From NCBI GenBank assembly GCA_050739575.1, contig JBOIBN010000008.1, positions 1 to 50,013 on the forward strand: a stretch of DNA of 50,013 nt, given 5' to 3'. The position numbers and the translations under genes are program-made. This stretch comes from JBOIBN01 sp050739575. Its GTDB lineage: Bacteria > Pseudomonadota > Gammaproteobacteria > JAKDMP01. Position 1 is the stretch's first letter. Each line of letters begins with the position of its first letter. Of the stretch, positions 1 to 8,821 are shown piece after piece. The notes under the pieces were generated by a model. The model was given only the letters and a program-made list of their open reading frames with translations. It was not told the DNA's origin and ran no database searches.

Positions 1-2137
1 GCGGCGTCGCCTTGGCCACGCTCGCGGTGTTCTCGATCGTGGTGCCGGAGCTGCCTGTGGCCTTGAGCGTGACGTTGGCCGTCGCCGTGCCGGCGTTGCC
101 ACTGATCGCACCAAAGTCGCAGGTCACCACTCCGGAGGCTTCACTGCAACTGCCTTGCGTTGCACTCGCCGAGACGAAGCTCGCCGCCGCCGGCACCGTG
201 ATCGTCGCACTCACCGCGGGCGACGCGGCACTTGCGTTGTTGGTCGCAATCGTCTGGCTGACGTAGTTCTGGCCTTGACCCACAGTCTCGGGAGCACTCA
301 CGTTCAATCCAAGGTCACCTTCGCCATAGAAATATGCGGCACCTTGACCAGCATTCCCATTGACAGTGGAAAAACTTGCCCCGATGAGGGCGGTCATACC
401 GTCGAAGGCAACGTGGTAACCGAAGCCGTCATACTCCGCGCTGTTGCTCATGAACTCTTGTGCCTGTGACCATACTCCGTTCGAGGCGGTGAACTCATAG
501 GCCGCATCTTCGCCAGCCGCACCGATGAATGCGGTCGAGCCAACAAGGGAAACCGCGGCACCGAAATTGCCGAAGGCCCCCCCATCGCTTGCCGTGAGCT
601 TCTGTACTTGCGCCCAGGTACCATCAGAGTTGCTGAATACATAGACGGCGCCTTCCTGAGGCTGACCGTTCACGGTTGCAAAGGCGGAGCCGATAAGTGC
701 TGCCGGACCGGAGGCGGCTACCGCATAGCCGAAACTGTCCATGGCAGCCCCATCGCTCGCAATAAGCTCCTGGGCCTGACTCCACGTGCCGTTCGATTCG
801 GTAAACACGTACACCGCGCCCTGACCTTCACTGCCCCCATCGGGCGCTGCAATAAATGCGGTAGTGCCGTCCAGCGCAATGGCCCAGCCAAAAAAGTAAA
901 AAGCCGCCCCATCGCTCGCGGTGAGTTCTTGGGTCTGCGTCCAGTTGCTGCCGGAGCCGGTGAAGACATAGGCCTCACCTTCGGCGTTGTTGCCGTCCAC
1001 GCTCGCGTGGTTGGCACCGATAAACGCGCTCGAACCATCGAGGGCAACGGCGATACCGAATTGAGCGTTCGCAGCACCGTCACTCGCCGTGAGTTTGGTC
1101 GTCTGACTCCAGTTGCCGTTCGATCTTGTGAAAACGTAGACGGCGCCCTGACCCGAACTGCCGTTGACCGTTGCGAAGGATGCACCGATAAGGGCCGTCG
1201 TACCGTCAAGCGCCACCGAATAGCCGAAGACGTCGTTGGCCTCACCGTCACTCGCCGTGAGTTTCTGCGCTTGCACCCAGGTACCGTCCGACTCGGTGAA
1301 TACATAGGCGGCGCCCTGCTCGGTGTTGCCGTTGACGGTGGCATACGGCGCGCCGATGAACGCAATGTTTCCGGATATCACGACTGGCCAGCCGAAATCG
1401 TCACCGGCCAGACCGTCGCTCGCCGTAACCTTCTGTTCGATCCACACCAACGGATCTACCGTGAGCGGATAGGCGGCGTGCGCATCGTTCACCGCAATCA
1501 GTATGTGATCGCCTTCGCTCTTCAACTTCGCCGGTACGACTTCGCCGTTGACATCGGTGACGACGAGGCCGCCATAGCGTAACTTCCCCCAAGCGAGCGC
1601 GCCGTTGTCTTGTTTGGCCATGCCGGCGGCGGACAGAGCCAAGGTAAGTTCACCATTTCCCTTTGGCCGCTTCGCGAGCGTAAAGCCCTGCTCGAAGCCG
1701 ACCGGCAGCACCCGCCACCATTCGCTGAGGGCGCCATGGGTATAGCTCACCTGATTGCCCGTGATCGCGGGGCGCACAGGACTGACCGGTGTCAACGTCT
1801 CGCCGCGGCCGTAAGAAACGAGATGCAGCGCAAGCGGTGTTGCGCCCTTGCTGTTGAAGTGTGCGCCCGTAACATCGAAGCAGCCCGTGAGCTTTCCACT
1901 CGTCAGTGTGGCGCAGCCCTTTGCGTTCACGTTGTAGGCTGGCCCTGCATCCTCCGCGAGCGTCTGATAGAACACTGGGCGCAGCGCCGCAGGCAACGCC
2001 TGGGTGGCATGGGTTGACTGAATCCCAGCGTCCGGCGCCTGTCCGTTCGGCGGCGCGGCGAGCGCCAGCGCACCGGCCCCAGTCAGTGCAAACGCAAACA
2101 AGGATGCCTTGAGACCGATCGTCTCTGTAATACTCAT
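1..2137 (-). CDS. Secreted FG-GAP repeat protein, cut at the left window edge
   Basis: The frame is open from an ATG at 2137 to the window edge (712 codons), so the C-terminus is missing. Residues 1-25 form a signal peptide. A conserved N-terminal region (about 40-230) contains the string WWRVLPVGFEQGFTL and ends in YPLTVDPLVW. Seven tandem blocks of about 50 residues follow, each of the form FG-x-(S/A)VALDG-TTA-(L/F)IGA ... QGA-(V/A)YVF ... W-Q-Q-L-TASDG, i.e. FG-GAP blocks that should fold as a beta-propeller. After them comes a beta-rich segment (VSAPETVGQG onward, with two Cys) resembling DUF11-type surface repeats. It is a paralogue of the gene at 21346-23505, with the same N-terminal region and the same seven blocks but a different tail. 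A role as a secreted or surface protein is inferred; no enzymatic motif is visible. Confidence 0.85.
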   Translation of the reverse strand, partial: MSITETIGLKASLFAFALTGAGALALAAPPNGQAPDAGIQSTHATQALPAALRPVFYQTLAEDAGPAYNVNAKGCATLTSGKLTGCFDVTGAHFNSKGATPLALHLVSYGRGETLTPVSPVRPAITGNQVSYTHGALSEWWRVLPVGFEQGFTLAKRPKGNGELTLALSAAGMAKQDNGALAWGKLRYGGLVVTDVNGEVVPAKLKSEGDHILIAVNDAHAAYPLTVDPLVWIEQKVTASDGLAGDDFGWPVVISGNIAFIGAPYATVNGNTEQGAAYVFTESDGTWVQAQKLTASDGEANDVFGYSVALDGTTALIGASFATVNGSSGQGAVYVFTRSNGNWSQTTKLTASDGAANAQFGIAVALDGSSAFIGANHASVDGNNAEGEAYVFTGSGSNWTQTQELTASDGAAFYFFGWAIALDGTTAFIAAPDGGSEGQGAVYVFTESNGTWSQAQELIASDGAAMDSFGYAVAASGPAALIGSAFATVNGQPQEGAVYVFSNSDGTWAQVQKLTASDGGAFGNFGAAVSLVGSTAFIGAAGEDAAYEFTASNGVWSQAQEFMSNSAEYDGFGYHVAFDGMTALIGASFSTVNGNAGQGAAYFYGEGDLGLNVSAPETVGQGQNYVSQTIATNNASAASPAVSATITVPAAASFVSASATQGSCSEASGVVTCDFGAISGNAGTATANVTLKATGSSGTTIENTASVAKATP

Positions 2138-2443
2138 AGGATTCTCCGGTTTCAGCTGAAGTTTTCCCGGACCCCAACGGGCCCGGACGGGCACACGACA
2201 GTCTGTCAGGGCGTGGGCTTACCGGACGGCTGAGTTGGAGTCGTCGCGCCAAGTCGGGGCTGACGCACGAACGTGAGTCGCGCGAATAATACACCCGATA
2301 AGCGCGTTATGGAAAGAGGTTGTCACCGCCCTCTGGCGCGATCTCCCCGTCAGCCCGACAACAACAGCCACGGGCTACGATTCACGGTTCGTCAAAGCCC
2401 CATCTTACCTCTGTGCTCCCGGTGCTTGTTCTTTTTCCGACTG
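2138..2443. other. Intergenic region, 306 bases
   Basis: This is the shared space between the start of the FG-GAP gene (minus strand, 2137) and the stop of the racemase gene (minus strand, 2444), so it should hold the FG-GAP promoter and leader. I see a short palindrome GACAGTCTGTC at about 2198-2208 and a G+C-rich inverted stretch around 2165-2190. I recognise no coding region, riboswitch core or convincing -35/-10 pair. Confidence 0.5.
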
Positions 2444-3136
2444 TTATGCGAGCATCCAGTCTACTGCGGCACGGCAGTGCAGTTCGGTGGTGTCGAAGAG
2501 CGGGATTTCGGGCACATCGTCCTGTTTCACCAGCATCGTGAATTCGGTGCAGCCGAGGATGACGGCTTCGGCGCCCGCCGCGTGCGTGCGGTGCATGATC
2601 GCGACGAAGCGCTGACGCGAACGCGGTTCCACGCGCCCTTTCACCAGTTCTTCGAATATGATGCGGTGGATTTCTTCCTGTTCGTCTTCCGCGGGTACGT
2701 CAATCGCAAGTCCGTGACCTTCGAGGCGCTCGCGGTAAAAAGGCTGCGCCATGGTAAAGCGGGTGCCGAGCAACGCCGCACGACGATGACCGCTTGCAAG
2801 CAGCGCTTCCGCCGTGACGTCGGCCAGATGAACGAGCGGAATCTTTACCGCTTCCTCGATTGCGGGCGCGACGCGATGCATGGTGTTGGCGCAGATCACA
2901 AGCGCCTCGGCGCCGGCACGTTCGAGACCTTGCGCCGCCTGCGCGAGAATCCGGCCGGCCGTATCCCAGTCGCCGGCATGCTGGAGACGTGCGATCTCGT
3001 CGAACTCGACGCTCCACAGGAGAAGACGGGCGGAATGCAGGCCGCCCAGCCGCTCGGCGACGAGTTGGTTCAGCCGCGCGTAGTAATGCCCGGTGGATTC
3101 CCAGCTCATGCCGCCGATGAGACCGATTGTTTTCAT
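2444..3136 (-). CDS. ygeA: Amino acid racemase, YgeA/aspartate-glutamate racemase family
   Basis: The protein has 230 residues, the same length as E. coli YgeA, and resembles it along its whole length: N-terminal KTIGLIGGMSWEST, RLGGLHSARLLL, ERAGAEALVICANTMH, ALLGTRFTM, IIFEEL and LGCTEF. The family is PLP-independent and uses two cysteines as acid/base pair; these are Cys82 (ICANTMH) and Cys196 (LGCTEF), both present. YgeA-type enzymes are broad-specificity racemases acting on homoserine and other amino acids, so the substrate cannot be fixed from sequence. The protein has no signal peptide and should be cytosolic. It starts 15 bases after the stop of the DUF1453 gene and probably shares its transcript. 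Confidence 0.9.
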   Translation of the reverse strand: MKTIGLIGGMSWESTGHYYARLNQLVAERLGGLHSARLLLWSVEFDEIARLQHAGDWDTAGRILAQAAQGLERAGAEALVICANTMHRVAPAIEEAVKIPLVHLADVTAEALLASGHRRAALLGTRFTMAQPFYRERLEGHGLAIDVPAEDEQEEIHRIIFEELVKGRVEPRSRQRFVAIMHRTHAAGAEAVILGCTEFTMLVKQDDVPEIPLFDTTELHCRAAVDWMLA

Positions 3137-3151
3137 CGCTGCGTCGGGAGA

Positions 3152-3724
3152 TTACGTCCCACTTTTGTTTTCTGTCGGCGCTTCGGCATGGAAACGTTTT
3201 GCGCGCAGCACGATGCCCGCGTAATAGACGATGTAATACCCGAGCACGAGGAAGAGCACGCCGTGCAGCATCGGCTGCGAACTCACGGTTACGGTGCCGC
3301 CGCTGTGGGCGGCAGCCTCGGCCTGGTGCTGGATCTGCGGGAAGACGACGATGTATTCGTAGGCGAAGCGCGCGACCAGGAGCGCGATCAAGCCGATGCC
3401 GAGATAGAGATTCGGCACGTACCACAGGCCCCGCTCGTCGCGACCCATCTGCGTGAAGCGCAATGCGAAAAACGCGATGATCGCGCCGATCACGAAGCCC
3501 CCGGCCGCGCTCTCGTATTCCAGCGCCGGGTCAGCGCTGCGCCCATAAGAGACAAGCAGGACCACGCCAATCACGGCAATGATCGCCGTGCGTACAAGAA
3601 TCCGCCGCTCGTCGAAACGCTGATGCCCGATCAGGCGCCGCCCGCGGCGGTAAAGTACGAAGGCGAGCAGCGCAACGACCACGACGATTCCGATCCAGCT
3701 GTATTGGCCGAGTCCCGTTGTCAT
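3152..3724 (-). CDS. Integral membrane protein, DUF1453/CcdC-like
   Basis: The 190-residue protein has about five hydrophobic segments: roughly 9-24, 46-60, 74-88, 105-121 and 151-170. A basic loop (YRRGRRLIGHQRFDERR) follows the first. The pattern and the conserved RxLIGxQxxxxRR loop resemble the DUF1453/CcdC membrane family, whose biochemical role is not settled. The start ATG at 3724 is preceded by a good ribosome site (GAGGAAGG). It is the upstream partner of the racemase gene, with a 15-base gap. Confidence 0.65.
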   Translation of the reverse strand: MTTGLGQYSWIGIVVVVALLAFVLYRRGRRLIGHQRFDERRILVRTAIIAVIGVVLLVSYGRSADPALEYESAAGGFVIGAIIAFFALRFTQMGRDERGLWYVPNLYLGIGLIALLVARFAYEYIVVFPQIQHQAEAAAHSGGTVTVSSQPMLHGVLFLVLGYYIVYYAGIVLRAKRFHAEAPTENKSGT

Positions 3725-3797
3725 CGTCTAGCCTTCCTCATGTTGGCCGCAAGCCGTTTATGATATATGACGAAGCTCGCCCATCAGGAGATTTGCC

Positions 3798-5945
3798 GTG
3801 AACCGTGGTCTGCATCTTCTCGCCCTGCCGCTGGCCGGTCTGATCCTCGTCCCCGCCGCGCTTGCGGCGGCGCCCGCCGCGGGCACGAGCGGTCCGCCGC
3901 CGACGCCCACCGACGCCGTTACCACCACCTATTGGGGCGTGAAGGTCGCCGATCCGTATCGCTGGCTCGAAAACGCCGACTCGTCCAAGGTCACGGCCTG
4001 GATCAAGGCGCAGAACGCATGGACCGAGCATGTGCTCGGGAGCTCCACTCAGGGCGAGGCGATCGCAAAGCGCGTCGAGCAGCTTTCGCTCACCTCGACG
4101 CAGCGCTCCGACCCGTCACTCGTTGCCGGTACGCTGTTCTTCATGCAGCAGACGCCGCCGCAGGCGCAAGCCGAATTGATGATGCAGGATTGGCCGCAGG
4201 GCACCGCAAAAGTTCTCGTCAATCCCAACGGCACGCAAGACGTGGCGGTCACCGGTTACTGGCCGGCGCCAAACGGCGGATACGTTGCCTACGGAACAGC
4301 CCAAGGCGGCAGCGAGGCGACCACCCTCCACGTCGTCAACGTCGCGAACGGCAAGACGCTTCCCGAAGCGCTGCCCAACGCGGGCGGCGGCACGTCGCCG
4401 CAAGGCGTGCTGTGGGACGCCGACGGCAAGGGCTTTCTCTACGTGCGCCTGCCCACGCCCGGCACGGTGCCGTCGTCCGACGAACAATTCAACGCCGTGC
4501 TCTATCATCACAAACTCGACACCGCCGCCAAGGCGGATACGCTTGCTTTCGGTAAAGGTTTTTCGCCGGTTGCCGAATACGACTTCGCAAGTTCCTCCGA
4601 CGGCAGGAACGCCGCCATCATGGTGCACTACGGCGACGGCAATCCGGATTACGTCTATCTGCGCACGGCCAAGGGCTGGAAGCAGGTGCTGGGACCGAAG
4701 GACAACGTACGCGACGCGGCCCAGGTCAGCCCGGGCGTTGCCTGGCTGGGCAATGAATTGCTGGTCATTTCCTATCTCGATGCACCGCGTGGCAAGTTGA
4801 TTGCCGTGGGTACAAACGGCAAGACAAGTACGCTGGTTCCACAAGGCGATTGGGCGATGCACTCGGTCGCCTCCATCAAGGGCGGCTTTCTCGTCACCCA
4901 AGTCATCGGGCCCGTCTGGCGTGTCGTTCAATACGATGCGAACGGCGAGATCGTGCGCGCCGTGCCGCTTCCGGCGAGCGACATCGGCATCGGCACGATC
5001 GCCTCATCGGACACGTCCGATGTCGCGTTGATCACGTATTCCGGCTGGAAGATTCCCGGACGCTGGACAAGTTACGACAGCGCCAAGGGCACACTAAAAA
5101 CCGTGTTTGAGGTCACGCCCGCGGCCGATTATTCCAAGCTTCGGAGTTATTGGTTCACGGCGACGTCGAAGGACGGCGCGAAGATTCCCATCACCGTGGT
5201 GGCGATGAAGGGCGTCAAGCCAAACGGCAAACTGCCGACGATCCTTTACGCCTATGGCGGTTACGGAATCGTCGTACCCCCGCACTTCATGGGCCCCTAT
5301 CTCGCTTGGCTGGAGAACGGCGGCATCTATGCGCTCGCGAACATCCGCGGCGGCGGCGCTTACGGCGAAGGCTGGCACGAGGCCGGCATGCTCGGGAAAA
5401 AGCAGAACGACTTCGACGACTTCTACGCAGCGGCACAGGCGCTGGTTACCCATCACTGGACCGACACCGCTCATCTCGGCATTCTCGGCGGCTCGAACGG
5501 CGGCTTGCTCATGGGCGCAGCGCTCACGCAGCATCCGGACGAGTATCGCGCGGTGGCAAGTTTTGTAGGCATCTACGACATGCTGCGCTCGGAACTGTGG
5601 CCGAACGGACGCTACAACGTGAGCGAATACGGCACGGTTACAAAAAAGAAAGACTTCGACTGGCTGTACGCCTATTCGCCGCTGCAACACGTCAAGAAAG
5701 GCACAGCCTACCCGGCGGTGCTGCTCGTCACCGGCGTGAACGATCCGCGCGTCGCGCCCTGGCAGTCGCGCAAGTTCGCAGCGGCACTTCAGACGGCAAC
5801 CTCATCGAAGCGTCCGATCCTGTTGTTGACACGGATGAATGAAGGGCACGGCGTCACCGCTTCCTTCAGTCAACGCGTCGGCAACACCGCCGCCGCGCTC
5901 ACGTTCTTCGCGCAGCAGCTCGGACTGGAGATCAAGAGCCCATAG
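3798..5945 (+). CDS. Prolyl oligopeptidase family serine peptidase (S9A), exported
   Basis: This 715-residue protein has the usual length of prolyl endopeptidases. A signal peptide covers about residues 1-24 (hydrophobic core LALPLAGLILVPAALA). The beta-propeller region runs to about 440, followed by an alpha/beta-hydrolase domain. The catalytic triad is visible: Ser566 in GGSNGG, Asp649 in GVNDPRV and His684 in NEGHG. The family motifs DPYRWLE (52-58) and NIRGGGAYGEGWHEAG also fit. It should cleave short proline-containing peptides, probably in the periplasm. The start is GTG at 3798 with AGGAG eight bases upstream; an A+T-rich patch (3757-3770) could hold the promoter -10. It diverges from the DUF1453/ygeA pair. 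A diverged copy of its 3' end lies at 7473-7558. Confidence 0.93.
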   Translation: MNRGLHLLALPLAGLILVPAALAAAPAAGTSGPPPTPTDAVTTTYWGVKVADPYRWLENADSSKVTAWIKAQNAWTEHVLGSSTQGEAIAKRVEQLSLTSTQRSDPSLVAGTLFFMQQTPPQAQAELMMQDWPQGTAKVLVNPNGTQDVAVTGYWPAPNGGYVAYGTAQGGSEATTLHVVNVANGKTLPEALPNAGGGTSPQGVLWDADGKGFLYVRLPTPGTVPSSDEQFNAVLYHHKLDTAAKADTLAFGKGFSPVAEYDFASSSDGRNAAIMVHYGDGNPDYVYLRTAKGWKQVLGPKDNVRDAAQVSPGVAWLGNELLVISYLDAPRGKLIAVGTNGKTSTLVPQGDWAMHSVASIKGGFLVTQVIGPVWRVVQYDANGEIVRAVPLPASDIGIGTIASSDTSDVALITYSGWKIPGRWTSYDSAKGTLKTVFEVTPAADYSKLRSYWFTATSKDGAKIPITVVAMKGVKPNGKLPTILYAYGGYGIVVPPHFMGPYLAWLENGGIYALANIRGGGAYGEGWHEAGMLGKKQNDFDDFYAAAQALVTHHWTDTAHLGILGGSNGGLLMGAALTQHPDEYRAVASFVGIYDMLRSELWPNGRYNVSEYGTVTKKKDFDWLYAYSPLQHVKKGTAYPAVLLVTGVNDPRVAPWQSRKFAAALQTATSSKRPILLLTRMNEGHGVTASFSQRVGNTAAALTFFAQQLGLEIKSP

Positions 5946-5951
5946 TCGCGA

Positions 5952-5977
5952 TCAGGAAATCCTGACTTATTTTTCTC
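5952..5977 (+). terminator. Probable Rho-independent terminator after the prolyl oligopeptidase gene
   Basis: The inverted repeat TCAGG-AAAT-CCTGA (5952-5965) begins 7 bases after the stop codon and is followed by CTTATTTTTCTC (5966-5977). The stem is only five base pairs, so efficiency is uncertain. Confidence 0.5.
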
Positions 5978-6142
5978 GTCGTTGCGTTTGGACTGATTGT
6001 GAACTTGCCCGCGCCCGAGGACGGCTACGTCGGCATCTACGTGTCGGGCTGTGCACAACGCGCGGTGTCGTCGACGATACGCGACGGGCTGCGGAAGTGC
6101 ATCGGGTAAGTTGTTCACGCCGCTGGCCGGGAGAATGAGAAA

Positions 6143-6340
6143 ATGGGAACGCATGCACCGCTGCGCCGTTCACGCCGTGACCGCATGATTGCCGGGGTCG
6201 TTGGCGGATGGGCCGACTACTTCGGCCTCGACCCCACACTCTCGCGCATCATTTACGTGCTGGTCTCGATATTCTCGGCGGCATTCCCCGGTCTGCTGGT
6301 TTATATCGCCCTGTGGCTTCTGATGCCCCTGGAGGATTGA
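6143..6340 (+). CDS. Small PspC-domain membrane protein
   Basis: The 65-residue protein is essentially one PspC domain: a basic N-terminus (LRRSRRDRMIAGVVGGWADYFGLDPTLSRIIYV) followed by a hydrophobic helix (about 38-60) ending in WLLMPLE. The short PspC family includes stand-alone proteins of this size; in phage-shock systems PspC senses or anchors at the inner membrane. No other psp gene is near, so a link to envelope stress is inference. A purine-rich ribosome site (GGGAGAATGAGAAA) precedes the ATG. Confidence 0.85.
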   Translation: MGTHAPLRRSRRDRMIAGVVGGWADYFGLDPTLSRIIYVLVSIFSAAFPGLLVYIALWLLMPLED

Positions 6341-6413
6341 ACGGCGATCAGTGGTGTTGTCGCGGTTCTCGCGAGTAGGTGCGGCTTTGAGTTGTGTGTT
6401 CCGTCGGGCGGCG

Positions 6414-7442
6414 TCACTGAATGATGACGGAGCGCGTTTGACCGTGTAAGCAGGCCAGTGCATCCAGCCGGTGGTTGATCTCCCCGGCATCCAACGGCAG
6501 GTGATCGGCAATCACGCTTTCCAGATCGAGCAGCCCGCGGCGGGTGAACTCCATCAACGTAACCAGTTCACTGCGTAGATGATCGGACACGCCGACGATC
6601 TCCGCTTCGCGGTTGATGACGGTGGCATAGCTGTCCACCGCGAACGGCGAGCGGGAAATGCCCGCCAGGGCAACGCGCCCTTGCACAGCCAGTGATGCCA
6701 ACGCCTGTTGCTGCGTCAACGGCAAGCCGGCGAATTCCAGTGCCACCTCCACGCCGCGGCCGTGGGTGGCTTCGCGAAGTTGCCGGTCGAGCGCCCCGTC
6801 GGCGGGATTGATCGGACGCGCGCCGTACTTCACAGACGCCGCCAGCTTCTGCGCATCCACGTCGATCGCGAACACCTCGGCAGCACCACAGGCACGGGCG
6901 AGTTGTACGGCGGACATGCCCAATCCGCCGACGCCGAACACCGCCACGCAATCACCGGCGGACATGCGCGCCTTGCGCAACGCGTGGAACGCGGTGGCGC
7001 TGGAGCACATCATGATGGCCGCTGCGGCTACAGTTACAGTGTCGGCGATCGGTATCGCGTTGCGCGCCGGCGCCACGACGTATTCGGCATAGCCGCCATT
7101 GACGTGTTTGCCCAGCATGTGCACGCTGGTGCAGAACTGCTCGAGGCCGCGCGCGCAGTAGTCGCATTGCCCGCAGGTCAGCAGATAATGCAGCGCGACC
7201 CGGTCGCCGACCGCGACGCTCGTCACCGCCGCGCCCAGTTTGTCGACTACGCCGGCGATCTCGTGGCCGGGCGTAATCGGAAGCTGTGCCACGCTCACGG
7301 TACCGTCCCGATAGTGCGCGTCGGAGTGGCAGATTCCTGCTGCCTTCACCTTGACCCGGATCTCACCGACACCAGGCTCCGGCAACGCGACCTCACGCAA
7401 CTGCAGCGGCCTACCCAGTTCGACGATTTGTACGGCTTTCAT
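6414..7442 (-). CDS. Zinc-dependent alcohol dehydrogenase (MDR family)
   Basis: The 342-residue protein matches the medium-chain dehydrogenase family in length and order. Catalytic zinc ligands Cys38 (GICHSD), His60-Glu61 (PGHE) and probably Cys146 are present. The structural zinc lobe CGQCDYCARGLEQFC gives Cys90, 93, 96 and 104. The nucleotide-binding motif is GVGGLG (170-175), followed by a beta-strand ending FAIDVD, whose acidic end suggests NAD over NADP. The substrate is unknown. It sits alone on the minus strand between the PspC gene and a relic of the prolyl oligopeptidase tail that begins about 30 bases upstream of its start. Confidence 0.9.
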   Translation of the reverse strand: MKAVQIVELGRPLQLREVALPEPGVGEIRVKVKAAGICHSDAHYRDGTVSVAQLPITPGHEIAGVVDKLGAAVTSVAVGDRVALHYLLTCGQCDYCARGLEQFCTSVHMLGKHVNGGYAEYVVAPARNAIPIADTVTVAAAAIMMCSSATAFHALRKARMSAGDCVAVFGVGGLGMSAVQLARACGAAEVFAIDVDAQKLAASVKYGARPINPADGALDRQLREATHGRGVEVALEFAGLPLTQQQALASLAVQGRVALAGISRSPFAVDSYATVINREAEIVGVSDHLRSELVTLMEFTRRGLLDLESVIADHLPLDAGEINHRLDALACLHGQTRSVIIQ

Positions 7443-7472
7443 GTTCGTGTTCTGGGTGGATGAGACGAGGCG

Positions 7473-7558
7473 GTGCAGACGTCATGGCCGCAACGCGTCG
7501 GTAATACCGCCGCCTTAACCTCTTCGCCCACCAACCCGGCGTCGAAATCAAGACCCCA
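7473..7558 (+). pseudogene. Relic of a prolyl oligopeptidase 3' end
   Basis: On the plus strand this segment encodes V-T-S-(W)-QRVGNTAA in one frame and then LFAHQPGVEIKTP in another. The C-terminus of the intact enzyme at 3798-5945 reads VTASFSQRVGNTAA and FFAQQLGLEIKSP. A deletion of about two bases near 7514 separates the two halves. The DNA run CAACGCGTCGG is identical in both copies and the rest is diverged. There is no start and no intact reading frame, so this is a dead fragment. It lies in the same orientation as the intact gene, on the other side of the PspC and alcohol dehydrogenase genes. Confidence 0.75.
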
Positions 7559-7565
7559 CAGTGGT

Positions 7566-8729
7566 TTACTTCGGCGTCGGGCTATCGCCTGCTGTGACGG
7601 GCGAGACAGCGCTTGCAGGAGGCCGCATCGGTACCGTTTCTGGAACTTTCGGATTCTGTCCGGAGACGCGGCTGCGACGCTGGGCATAGGCAAGCAGCTT
7701 CTGCGAATATTCGAGTATGTAGTGATCGGTAGCGACCGCCTTGCCGCGCGTGGCAATCCAGCGCGGGAGCACCTGCGATGCGACCCAGAAAAAGTTCGGG
7801 CTGTGCCTGACGTCCAGCTTGGCGAAGAGGATGCCGTCGTCACCGACGACGTTGTCGGCGGCGGATAGAAACACCAGATCCCCGTAATGCGTATAGCCGC
7901 CAAAGTGCTGACGTATAAATTTTGCGACCGCCGTAACGCCCTTGACGGGAATGAGTTGGATCAACGAGAGCAGGATCATCATGCCGTAGCCAAAGGGCAC
8001 GCGGGGCACGCCGTCGGCGGCGTTCACGACGCGATATACCGGCGTTTTCACGCTCTCGTAGAAAACATCGTCGGCGGCCCGCGGACAGCCGAAGGTATAG
8101 GTGGCGCCGGTGCTGTCGGAATCGAGATAGCGCGTCGCAACCACGGCGAGCGCGGCGCCCAGCGAATGGCCGGTGATATAGACGGGAAGGCCGGCGTACT
8201 GCTGGAGCGATGCACCGATCTGCGTCTCGACCAGCCGGTAGGCATCCAGAAAGCCCCGGTGTATGCGCCCGCCCAGCGGCGCGGAGACGAGATCGGCCTC
8301 GATATCGGAGACGATGTCGTCGTAGGACTTCTGAGTGCCGCGAAAGGCAAGCACCAGCATCCCTTCGCATGCGCCGGTCTTGTTCAGCCGGCAAAGCAAG
8401 GCCTGCGTTCCGCCGATCGAAAAGCTGTCCAGCAACTCGAAGTTGGCCTCACGTAATGTTGTCTCGACGATGCTCGCGGTCGGCGCGCCGCGTTGCCGGG
8501 CCTCCTCGATGACGGCCATTGCCACGTCTTCGTAGTCGCCCTTCGCGACTGCGGCCTTGATCTTTTCGACGATGCTCGCGACCGTGGCCTGCGTGTTCAA
8601 CTCGCAGGGCAGAAGCTCATACACCAGGCGCGAGATTTCCGCCATCAACCATGCGGTGCGATCCGAATAGGCCGCCCGTTTGACGGGCGGCGCCAGCGCC
8701 AGCGCTCTGTCCGAAAAATACGCGTCCAT
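7566..8729 (-). CDS. Class 3 (fungal-type) lipase
   Basis: The start is taken as ATG 8729, preceded by GGGGAGGG; it gives 387 residues (MDAYFSDRAL...). The lipase_3 core is clear: LAFRGTQ (128-133) for the oxyanion region, nucleophile Ser189 in GHSLG, a likely Asp239 in AADGVPRVP and a likely His281 in GYTHYGD. No signal peptide is evident, so it may act in the cytosol or leave by another route. A hydrophobic stretch around 250-262 may contact membrane. It is downstream of the Atm1-type exporter on the same strand, separated by 92 bases with a G+C hairpin. Confidence 0.85.
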   Translation of the reverse strand: MDAYFSDRALALAPPVKRAAYSDRTAWLMAEISRLVYELLPCELNTQATVASIVEKIKAAVAKGDYEDVAMAVIEEARQRGAPTASIVETTLREANFELLDSFSIGGTQALLCRLNKTGACEGMLVLAFRGTQKSYDDIVSDIEADLVSAPLGGRIHRGFLDAYRLVETQIGASLQQYAGLPVYITGHSLGAALAVVATRYLDSDSTGATYTFGCPRAADDVFYESVKTPVYRVVNAADGVPRVPFGYGMMILLSLIQLIPVKGVTAVAKFIRQHFGGYTHYGDLVFLSAADNVVGDDGILFAKLDVRHSPNFFWVASQVLPRWIATRGKAVATDHYILEYSQKLLAYAQRRSRVSGQNPKVPETVPMRPPASAVSPVTAGDSPTPK

Positions 8730-8798
8730 GAACCCTCCCCTCGGCAGTCCGCCGCGACGGCAAGATCGTACTCCAAAATGCCGGCATGCGCCCTCTTC

Positions 8799-8821
8799 CC
8801 CCCGCGGGCTCACGGCGGGGG
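8799..8821. terminator. G+C-rich hairpin between exporter and lipase genes
   Basis: CCCCCGC (8799-8805) and GCGGGGG (8815-8821) form a perfect seven-base-pair inverted repeat just after the stop of the ABC exporter gene on the minus strand. No T tract follows, so it may be a Rho-dependent end, an RNA-stabilising hairpin or neither. Confidence 0.35.

Noticed and set aside
250..1420. Regular DNA repeats resembling an array
   Set aside because: The periodic similarity (about 150 bases) is explained by tandem FG-GAP protein blocks; units are too long and too variable for CRISPR and spacing follows codons. The same holds for 21640-22780.
2138..2300. Possible riboswitch or structured leader upstream of the first FG-GAP gene
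   Set aside because: Several short palindromes occur, but no conserved core of a known riboswitch (such as c-di-GMP or glycine) could be found.
5963..6109. Short plus-strand frame with a hydrophobic start (LIFLVVAFGLIVNLPAPEDGY) and two Cys between the oligopeptidase and PspC genes
   Set aside because: No standard start precedes the hydrophobic part (only GTG at 5999 after it) and no ribosome site is seen. It could be a relic of an exported peptide but cannot be supported.
7441..7868. Plus-strand frame of 131 codons starting at 7473
   Set aside because: Its first codons are the oligopeptidase tail relic and the rest runs antisense to the lipase gene, so it is not a gene.
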